Shown piece by piece: positions 31,013-39,049 of a stretch of DNA of 64,000 nt. Position 1 is the first letter of the stretch; each line of letters starts with the position of its first letter. This stretch comes from Skeletonema tropicum (Eukaryota; Bacillariophyta; Thalassiosirophyceae; Thalassiosirales; Thalassiosiraceae): assembly GCA_037178625.1 (NCBI GenBank), contig JAWZXG010000025.1:248001-312000 (forward strand), in the 5' to 3' direction. The position numbers and the translations under genes are program-made. A model generated the notes under the pieces. The model saw only the letters and a program-made list of their open reading frames with translations, was not told where the DNA came from and did no database searches.

Positions 31013-31776
31013 ATGAAGTTTGGCAACACAAATCCAGTTATATCCACCGTTGGTAGTAATGGTAAGGGCTTCCGTGCCGTGCGGAATCGGAGCAATGTCG
31101 ATGCACGTCTTACTTCGTCAGGGGTCAAGACTGCCGCTAAACCGTCGGCTCCTGTCATTGCATTGAGCGTAACAGACATCAATTGGCGTTTGGTGCGTAC
31201 CGACGATCGTATCTTCTTGCTGCTAGCGTCTGTTGCATTAGGCGATGGGTTTGACGTTGCCAAGTTGGAGAAGGAACAACTGCTCTTTTCTGCTCTTTCC
31301 GTCTTTGAAGTCGGGTCAATCAAGTACATCCTGAATGAACTGTCTGAACATTACCCGAATGTCCCAGTTGGTAAGACTGATTCTACTGACAAAGATGATC
31401 TGGTGTCTGCAGCGGTCAACTTCTTAATGTTTGCCGCTATTGCTCAGAAAGGAGGTACAAGCCAAGCGCCGTACACTTCAAATTGTGAGCATTTTTGGTA
31501 AGAGAGAAGGTTAACCTTCGTGTGGTTCAATGATTTTGGTATTTTTGTTCATTGTACCGTTTTACAAATTCTGTCTTTCCTTTTCAACCTTCAACTTCAC
31601 ACCAGTGATGAGAACGGGAAACTTGTACTTGAAGACAAAACTCATTCGGGCTCCCGTGATCAGCCTGTTCAACAAGATGATGATGAACCGGATTTGTCCG
31701 AGAAAGGTGCTGTCACGAAAAAGTCTAAACCGGTACCTGTCGGAGAGAAGGCCTCTCCTGATTCAACTATCATGTG
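31013..31776 (+). CDS. HL-3 ORF1, unknown protein, probably two exons
   Basis: 162 codons from ATG 31013 to a TAA at 31499. A donor at 31498 (TTG|GTAAGA) and acceptor at 31605 (CACCAG) would join it in phase to an acidic, Lys/Glu-rich 56-codon tail ending at 31776. The first 30 residues are basic with Ser/Thr/Val. The middle is helical (LLLASVALGDGF..., LLFSALSVFEVGSIKYILNEL). No family is recognised. The start is repeated in HL-1, so it is a conserved component of the family. It could be a DNA-binding accessory protein; that is a guess. Confidence 0.5.
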
Positions 31777-31894
31777 AGTTTATTTTGTGTGCATGTGCAC
31801 TGCCGCACTAAGTATCGCTTGCTTATTGAATCATTTTAGTATAATCGATCACTGAACAATTTTACCTAATAAACAAATGCAACTGCCTACGTAG

Positions 31895-33066
31895 ACATGC
31901 TGATCAAAACACACGAACGACTGAAAGTACCAATAGCTAGGCTCAGGTGTCAATTCAGCAGCAGGATGGCGGGCAATAACACAGCATACCAGTTGCACTT
32001 TTACGGCAGGAGGCTATTCTACACCTTTGATGTGTGCGTAGGTGCACATGTTTGCTTGGAGTCAGCCAACATCGATCCCAACTCAGGATTGTACGTCTCA
32101 GCTATTGGGGTAGTAGTCGAGATCGTTTACGATAAGGATCGCTCCGTTGGACCAAACGGTAAAGGTGAGGTTAGCCTACCGAAGTACATTGTTGTGGATT
32201 TCCCTACATACAAACCACCACCAGGCGAGGACCCATGGGACAAGAACAACCCAACGGTGAGTAAAAGTTGACACACGAAAGACACAAGACAATTGCCACT
32301 CTCTGCGAAAACACTACTAACTCATTTCATACTGATACAAATGCATCCTACCCCAACTTATTGCGCACAGCACGTGCCAATCCCACCCTACGAGCAGATT
32401 TGCAACAGGGGATGCTGCACCGCATTATTCATGCCATTGCAAATTGCCTACGCCATCACCATCCACCGCTGTCAAGGACTCGAAGCTGGATTCGACAAAG
32501 GAGACCGCTGGAACCGCATGGTAATAGATCCAGCAGATGAGTTGTGGGAGATTAGCAAGTTTCTTGGAACAATGTACGTGGCTACCAGCAGAGGCAAAAC
32601 ACTTGGCTCCAAAGATCAAGCATACCCGTCGGACAGTGCCATATACTGGACCGGAAGCAACATTTCAACGAACCGATTAAAAAATTGCAAGAGAAAGCAA
32701 AATGGCCAGTTCTGCGAATCGTACAAGAAGCGAGCAAATTGGGTGAAATACTTGGAGGGGAAGGCAGAAGAGTCGAAGACGAGGTATAGCAAGAGAAAGT
32801 TAGAGGAAATCACAAAAACATCATCCGCAGCAGCAATCAAGGGCGATTTCATCAAAGACAGGACAGACCTGACAACCAGGATTACTGACATCATAACCCG
32901 AACAAGAAGTGGAAAGAAGCGAAGAAGGATCATGAAATCCCAAGTGATTACTTCGCAGGATCTTCATCTGGTGATTAGTAAAATTGATCACTGCACAGTT
33001 TTACAAAACAGACACTTTCTCACCACAAAGAATACAACAACTCAATTAAGCGTCTGCATCTGGTGA
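31895..33066 (+). CDS. PIF1/Helitron-type helicase, C-terminal exons
   Basis: Exons 31895-32256 and 32371-33066 join in phase across a 114-bp intron (ACG|GTGAGT...GCACAG|CAC). The first gives VCVGAHVCLES.N...GLYVSAIGVVVEIVY, the region before motif V in PIF1-family helicases (VGARVML...GL.NGA.GTV). The second gives IAYAITIHRCQGLE and KFLGTMYVATSRGKTLG, which correspond to motifs V and VI with the arginine finger. A basic Lys-rich tail follows. Walker A and B are absent, so the gene is 5' truncated. Such helicases unwind DNA during rolling-circle transposition. Confidence 0.75.
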
Positions 33067-33483
33067 TCAGTAAAACATCTGCAAGCGCACGATTCGATAT
33101 ATCAAGCACAGTTTTACAAAAAGACATTTTCTCGCGACGAAGAAAGACAAAAACTAAATCGACTAACGCCCGTGTAAAACCTGTATTTCTTTCTCGTACA
33201 GACCGATATAGATGCTCAAAAAGCGCATCTAGTACAGTCAATTTCTCGCTTTCAACAGGTACTTCTTGCTTTCTACATAGGAACACATACAGATCCTACG
33301 CCGGTAGTCTCTACCGAGGACTCTACGTGTCCCTAAAGTAAACCTTCTCACTAAAAAACACATGTACTGATTCCTACCTATAACTCTGTAGAATAATGGG
33401 GGTGAAAAATAATGAATTTTCCCACCTGTAATAGAAGGGCACCTGCGGCCCCCTATTACGCTGCTCTGCACTCCATGAACGGG

Positions 33484-33499
33484 GGCCCCGAGGGCCGAT
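33484..33499 (+). repeat. Terminal hairpin of HL-3 right end
   Basis: GGCCCCGAGGGCC followed by GAT: a 5-bp GC stem with a CGA loop, 3 bp from the terminus. It is identical at 26252-26267 and, on the minus strand with one change, at 7623-7638. Helitron 3' ends carry a hairpin close to the terminus; the closing bases here are GAT rather than CTRR. Confidence 0.7.
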
Positions 33500-33505
33500 T
33501 ACTTG

Positions 33506-35370
33506 TACGATATGATCCTTCGCACATTCAAGGCTATGCATTTGTTCGTGGCATGATATCTTATGTCTCTACAGCTTTAGAGCTACTGCGATATCACAAG
33601 ATGATGATTGGAGAGTACTGTCCTGTGAAGATGCGATACTTTATTAATTTAGAGTTTCTTTTGTCCTGCGAGATGAATGGGGAGCAAATTCCTTCAATTG
33701 AATATCTATCTGTGATGATACGACGTTACCACTATCCTGCGAAGATGAGAGACTTTATTATTTCAGAGTTGATTTGGTACTACGAGTCGAATGGAATTCA
33801 GTTCTACAAGACGAAGAATGGGGAGCAAGTTCTACTCTATAAGTTGATGGACATCCAAGAAGATTCTGCCGTTGGAAGCCAAGTTGTTGTTTGTTCTCCT
33901 GCTGCGAAGATTGAATTTTACCACCATCGAGCACAACTAGTCGATGCGGAATGCAATGCACTTGTTCTTAAGTCCTTACAAGACTTCGCTGCTCAGTTCT
34001 ATTCACATGATTCTCGAGACCTTGCTGATAGGATCTATATCGTCGTCGCTTGCAGGTTGCATCGCTTTTCCTTTGCGGAGATTACTCGAGGTCATCGACA
34101 GTATCACGTCTTGCTTCGGAACGTCATCATCAACAACGTTTTCTTGGATCGACATCATTCTGTCATGGTTACTGCTGAGGAATATGGGGAGACATCATCA
34201 TCTACTCGACTTCATCATATCATTCGTCCGACGGAAGATACTTCCTTTTGCAAATCTTACAACATGCTTGCTTTACTCGGTACTGCCGTGAGAGAAAATA
34301 TTATTCGGTCGCAGATCAGTGATGGAAACTCTGCTATCTTCTCGGCTCAATTTGGATATGGTAATATTTTGATGGTTCAATATATTGCTATTTTGGTAAG
34401 TATCGACAGTGACTCTCGTCACATGATGATTGCACGTTTTGCATCGAGGATTGTTGATAGGAAGCGCAATATCTACGTTATTCGGAATCAAGTCAATTCG
34501 GTTCTTCATCCTGATCTCGTGAGTTACGAACGTCATCGTCTCGGTCTCAATCATGGGGAGCGCAGCAAACGTGCAGCTATTCAAGAACTTATGGATGCAT
34601 CACGCACTAATTACCACGAAATCATCGTCGGAAGCAGAATTATCACCCGATGCAATCGGCTCTATGGTGGATTCTTTGTCGATATCTTTGTGTGTGGCTT
34701 CAGGTTCTTTGTTAGAAGTCCCGAGAGAGGGTTCTCTTCAAGTGTTCGCATTTTTGATGAATACGATCAACTTCATTACCAAGTCGCGGATGACCATATA
34801 TACCTTGAAGTTCAAGTCACAAACGGCAATAGGCCCTTCTCACAAGTCACAAACGGCAATAGGCCCTTCGCGAACAATCACAATGCTTTATCGTCCACAT
34901 TTTCTATGGCCGATCTACGTCTACCTAGTCCAAAGGAGGAAGAACTACTCATCCAATACCCTACACCTACAGGACAGATCAAGGATTATCAAGACCATAC
35001 ACCTACAGGTCAGATCAATGATTATCAAGAGCTACTGGAAATACCAACCATTATGGAAACAACTTCACACAATAATAAGTTTACTGCTCAGATGTTCTTT
35101 GAGATTAGCGATTACTTGTTGAAGTGGGAAGTCTGGAATACGATATACGTTTGGCTGGGGAGTGTCAACTTATGTAAGAAAGCAGATGAGCGCAACCGCA
35201 ATCGTACCAGTATGTCATCAATGGTACACTACTTATGGATATTGAAGATACTCATATCCCGATTAATGGGAATCGTCCCATTTATCTACCGCAAGTTGAA
35301 CGTCGAATCTTCCGCGATCGTCGGTTCAGCAGAACTTATTTTCCCGCCATATCTTTACACAAGATACTAA
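33506..35370 (+). CDS. Copia-2 polyprotein-like frame, 3' segment
   Basis: This segment continues the 28440 frame, open for over 600 codons and ending inside the 3' LTR. Near 34250-34370 the residues KSYNMLALLGTAVREN... and DGN...FSAQFGYGN resemble the RNase H end of copia (KRHNxLSxHRVREAIA... HIDGxxNPADILSKHWGY). Two imperfect repeats are visible: CPVKMRYFI/YPAKMRDFI, and a 30-bp tandem copy at about 34812-34869. The downstream part carries the FFVR...QVAD...LEVQVTN segment found again at 57.7 kb. A purine tract and LTR follow. Confidence 0.45.
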
Positions 35371-35706
35371 AGCCAACTCGCTTTATGGCGCTCACAACAC
35401 AATCAATAATAAGAATAATGAAATAGTAATAACTACGTTGGAATACATCCGCTGCCTCAAGGCACACTGTACTACATCAATACTTCGATAGTCGAGTAGG
35501 ACGCACAACAGCAGAGCTTCAGTGCTTCGTGTCCGGCTTAAGATAGAATTAGACGTCTCAACACTGCCTTCGTTTCCTGGTACTCTACGATCCTCCTCAC
35601 AAGTCCACCGATCATCTCGCTCCGATCCGTGTATCCGCCTGAATGTTCGCTTAGATTATCCCGACTCTGTTTGACGGTCTTATGACAGATAATTCTCAAC
35701 TTGAGA
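35163..35706 (+). repeat. Copia-2 3' LTR (544 bp)
   Basis: Direct repeat of the 5' LTR, preceded by CTGGGGAG and followed by the target copy GATAC. Confidence 0.9.
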
Positions 35707-35711
35707 GATAC

Positions 35712-36780
35712 CATTCACTAACTATTTCCACTTGTCACTGGCATCCTCTTGGGAGCCATCGGACTCTCTTGGGATCTTGCCAGGTGCTTTTGCTGAAGGA
35801 GAACGTCCCTGACAGTACCTCAAGTCTCATCCTCCTCACTGGCTGACGATGGCATTCAATTGAAGTACACACCTCTACTGTGGAAGCCGATTGTTCATCT
35901 CCAGATGTCATTACTCGTCTACTTGGCTCTTTCTGTTCGAGTCTCTTCAGTCGTGCATTGGTGGGAGCAGCAGCACTTCCCTTGCATACTTCAAGTCTCA
36001 TTCTTTGGCTGGTTGCTTTCGATGTCGCATGTCTCCACTGTGGAAGTGGTGCGGACATGACAGTACCTCAATTCTCATCGTTCTCTTTAGCTGAGGAGAG
36101 AGGTGCAGTTTTCATCGCAGATATCTTTACTCATCTACATGGCTCTTGTTGTTTGTACTGTGGTGGGAGTAGCAATTCCGAAGCAGAGAATCATCATAGA
36201 TGCAATTAATCGTCTCATCGTTGGAGTCTCTTCAGTCCAATTGTTGTCAAAAGTGGGAGTTGCGCATCTCTGCCAGTACTTCAAGTTGAGCTGAGTGCAT
36301 CTGACTCTTGGTTCGATACAGGAAGAAAGAGGTGAGTCATTGGTGCTGCATGTAGTAAATTTTTCATTTCTAATATCACTCACTAACTACTTCCGTTTAC
36401 GTTCTTCTTCATAGCTGAAACTGACATTATCTTGGCTTGACACAGGAATAAAGAGGTGAGTCTTTCGCACTGCCTCTCATTGAAGATTCTTTCGCAACCA
36501 ACATCATTTGCTAAAGTACTTCCTTTTATGACTTTCTTCTTTGTAGCTGAGTGCAACTGACATCCTCTTCTTGGCTTGGTGCAGGAATATAGAGGTGAGA
36601 CTTTGTCGCTGTCTCTTGTAAACTCTTTCTTCACATACAGATACCATTCACTAACTATTTCCACTTGTCACTGGCATCCTCTTGGCCTGAAGAAGGGGTA
36701 ATAATAATTGCATGGTTGGCTTTGGTTGGTCCTGGGAATAAAGAGGTGAGTGTATGACGCAGCAGTACTAGGCTTTTTCA
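35712..36780 (+). repeat. Right part of insert B repeat array with splice-site-like units
   Basis: Homologous to the block left of copia-2. Four more units have a 10-11 bp core between acceptor and donor signals: GAAGAAAGAG (36322), GAATAAAGAG (36446), GAATATAGAG (36585) and GGAATAAAGAG (36735), each followed by GTGAG. Spacing is about 125-150 bp. A possible poly(A) signal AATAAA follows near 36991. Confidence 0.6.
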
Positions 36781-37291
36781 CATAATTGTTGGCTAAACTT
36801 CTTTGCTGCTGCTGTAGAATATACAACTGAAATTATTTCAGCTTGTCATTGGAATTGTAAGGTAAGAGTATGAAGTTTTCATGTAATAGATTCTCTTGGA
36901 GATGACATCACAGTTATCCCGTGAGTTGTCATTTGGGGTGCATACTTGTTTTGGTGTATTTGTATGTGCGTCTTAAGTAGGTAGTAAGTAGTAATAAAGC
37001 TTTGTTACTTTTTGTGTCTTCTTTGCGATGATTCGAATGCAATTTAATTATGTGTCATGTAATTAATCATATGTGTCATACAATGCAATGTAATAAAACC
37101 AGAATTTAATTCTGATGATCAAAAAAAAATTCTGATGTGTGACAGTCCGAATTCTGATGCGCGAAAGTTCAGATTTCGATACTGGATTTTCTTATTCTTT
37201 GACATCGGAATAATATCAGAATTTGAAGTTGACAAGATTTCTGATGAGCAAGATACAAAAACCCATAAAGGCATTATCCCACTTCAGAGGA
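36781..37291 (+). other. AT-rich tail of insert B
   Basis: No coding capacity. It contains several copies of TTCTGATG or GAATTCTGATG, a short A run, and TGTGTCAT repeats (37050-37080). It ends where Gypsy-2 pol resumes. Confidence 0.4.
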
Positions 37292-37796
37292 TGCGATTTT
37301 AGAACGAGTTCACGGAGTCTTTAACGACATGCTCCGCACCTCGGGCCTCGACGACGATGATACCGTCGATGGCCACCGAATTGACCAATTTATCACAAAT
37401 GCTGCATGGGCAATTCGATCTACTTACCACACCGTGCTCAAGGCTACTCCGGGTGAAGCAATTTTTGGACGTGATATGTTATTTGACATTCCGTTCGTCG
37501 CTGACTGGAGTGAGATAGGTCGCCGCCGACAAGAGCTCGTGGACAGGAACAACGCCAGAGAAAACAAAAGGCGTCTCCCATACGACTATGTTCCAGGGAG
37601 TAAGTGCTTAATCATCAGTGAGATCAATGGTGAAAAGCAGCGCAAAGCTTTAGACAAGAATGAGGGACCGTATGTGGTCACAAATGTCTTTACTAATGGT
37701 ACTGTCCGTATTCAACGTGGTTCCGTCAATGAACGAATCAATATCCGACGACTTACCCCCTTCTTTGAGGCAGAAGAAGCCAACGATGCAAGTTAG
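37292..37796 (+). CDS. Gypsy-2 integrase C-terminal part
   Basis: Resumes at the codons for AILERVHGVFNDM, containing the catalytic Glu, and runs to the pol stop at 37794-37796. Unlike the Gypsy-1 copy it has no frame lesion here. Confidence 0.9.
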
Positions 37797-38087
37797 AATG
37801 AATAACTTGGGGGAGTGTACAGCTTTCATAACCTAGAAATTAGAAGACTTATTCCAACACATCAACACTATTTAATACTAGACAACAGTTGATTTGATCA
37901 AACCCTATCATAAGCTTACACACACGTCAGCCTTGGCTTCTCGTGTCTTTTGTCGCAAACCAGTCTTACAGTCTTACACGTACACGTCACCGGTATTCAA
38001 GAAAATACCGTACGCACTCCTCTATGAGAGTAATTTTTCCCACAGGGTTTTTCTCTCACTGAGCCCACTGTTAAATCCGAACAGCAC

Positions 38088-38096
38088 GGGGGAGAG
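38088..38096 (+). other. Gypsy-2 polypurine tract
   Basis: GGGGGAGAG immediately precedes the 3' LTR. A second purine tract (CTTGGGGGAGTG near 37807) lies just after the pol stop. Confidence 0.75.
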
Positions 38097-38435
38097 TGTA
38101 ATAGTCAAGTAGCATACTACCTTTAGGTACGTATGTATCTGTGACCATACGGATACGTGATCGCTAAGCTATCGCTTATCGAGATCTCTCTGCCTGACGC
38201 ATGCCGCTCTGGATTCTGACTACGTGGAAGTAGTCAGCCTCGTGAATCGTTACTAAGGTTCTACGTCTTGGAATTAGTACGATTCTGTCCTGTAGCTCTG
38301 AGCCCCTCATCTTCCATGAGCAAGCTCAACCGCTAGCAGCAGCTCTCTCCTTCGAAGAGCACACAACTACTCCAAATACGTAAATTAATACTGTATTCAT
38401 CGTCGTTGTCATTACACATCTATTAGCCTGTGTCA
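38097..38435 (+). repeat. Gypsy-2 3' LTR (339 bp)
   Basis: TGTAATAG...GTGTCA, followed by the target copy GTTGG at 38436-38440. Confidence 0.95.
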
Positions 38436-38532
38436 GTTGGACATGGAATATCGAACCTTTTACTGTGGGTTCGTGTTCGCGTGATAAAGACTTCCTGGGC
38501 GACAACACAACGGCAAAACACACAAAAATATG
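38436..38532 (+). pseudogene. LicD/fukutin-like transferase, displaced 3' end
   Basis: After subtraction of Gypsy-2 and one GTTGG, the coding frame ending ...PFPGSW at 16897 continues here as TWNIEPFTVGS and stops at 38530-38532. A conserved W-x-W near the end of the domain suits the family. The insertion therefore removed about 30 codons from the reading frame. Confidence 0.75.
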
Positions 38533-39049
38533 AAAGACAAGCAAAGAAAAAGCCGACTCTATTAGATTCTCTTGGAGCATAGGTGGTAAAGGCACCAGCA
38601 CGCAACCCAACGACAAACGGTGGAGCCAACGATTCGAAGAACTGCTAGAATACTTACCATGGGATCATGGGATGCTTTCATCTCTCATCGCTGTACAGTT
38701 CGTCAAGAAAATGAATACAGACCTCTCAGTGGAGATGTTTGAATGCATGGATGTTTAGACAAAAGAATTAAAACAGAGACGGAAAAAAGCTCTCTTATCC
38801 TATTTTGAGTGTCTTTTTCAACACAAGACCGTTTCTTTCCTTTGGGAGCATGGCCAAACTGAATCTGTATCTGTCATTTTCGCGTTGTTGAAACAAAACA
38901 GCGGATCAATGGAACAAGCACAAGCAGGCATCGTTCCGACTGAGAGTCGAGCCAGTCCAGATCAATGTATCCATCCTACACATGGCAATTTTGCGAGAGG
39001 AACTGACAGAATCTAACAAACCTAGACCTAGTGATTGGTGCGATGATGC
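38533..39049. other. Intergenic, nothing recognised
   Basis: About 500 bp between two convergent genes. No RNA gene, repeat or convincing ORF seen. Confidence 0.5.

Larger units (their letters stand above)
29586..33499 (+). mobile_element. Helitron-like element HL-3 with ORF1 and PIF1-type helicase exons
   Basis: Starts TAAACAGGGGCGCGC and ends CCCCGAGGGCCGAT. It is flanked by TACTTG (29578-29583) and TACTTG (33500-33505), so this copy may carry a 6-8 bp duplication, unlike insert A. Near the left end GGCCCTCGGGGCC is the inverse complement of the right-end hairpin GGCCCCGAGGGCC. The left 1.5 kb equals HL-1 and the right 750 bp equals HL-2. It encodes ORF1 and the C-terminal half of a PIF1-like helicase; no HUH Rep domain was seen, so it is probably internally deleted. 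Confidence 0.75.
27331..35706 (+). mobile_element. Copia-2: LTR element inside insert B, TSD GATAC
   Basis: The LTRs (27331-28213, split by a SINE, and 35163-35706) begin TGTCAACTT and end ACTTGAGA. The exact target duplication GATAC lies at 27326-27330 and 35707-35711. The purine tract GGGGAG precedes the 3' LTR. Without the SINE the 5' LTR is 541 bp, against 544 bp; the difference is a single 3-bp indel near 28110 versus 35615. The interior has one long frame split by HL-3. The weak TG...GA ends and the presence of RNase-H-like but no clear RT motifs make it an unusual copia-type element. Confidence 0.85.
26312..37291 (+). mobile_element. Insert B: repeat-array element, itself split by a copia-type element
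   Basis: The left edge follows GCAAGCTAA and the right edge precedes TGCGATTTT of Gypsy pol. With copia-2 subtracted it is about 2.6 kb. It consists of two kinds of diverged short repeats (26312-27060 with 35712-36300, and 27085-27325 with 36310-36770) and an AT-rich tail with AATAAA (near 36991). No clear target duplication, terminal repeat or protein was found. Its class is unknown. Confidence 0.6.
16898..38435 (+). mobile_element. Gypsy-2, full-length Ty3/gypsy element with nested insertions, TSD GTTGG
   Basis: Identical-length LTRs lie at 16898-17236 and 38097-38435, with exact 5-bp duplications GTTGG at 16893-16897 and 38436-38440. The element's own sequence is 16898-22105, 26268-26311 and 37292-38435, about 6.4 kb in total. 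The remainder is inserts A and B. I see only two differences between the LTRs, near 16954 and 16958 (CCGTGCTC versus ACGTGATC), so the insertion is young. It sits in the penultimate part of the LicD-like gene. Confidence 0.95.

Noticed and set aside
29586..33499. hAT assignment because of CAGGGG start and a possible 8-bp duplication
   Set aside because: The right end is not CCCTG, insert A of the same family has no duplication, and the coded protein is a PIF1-type helicase rather than a hAT transposase.
26307..37295. A target duplication for insert B
   Set aside because: Only a single shared A can be found at the junctions (GCTAA left, ATGCG right), too little to claim a duplication.
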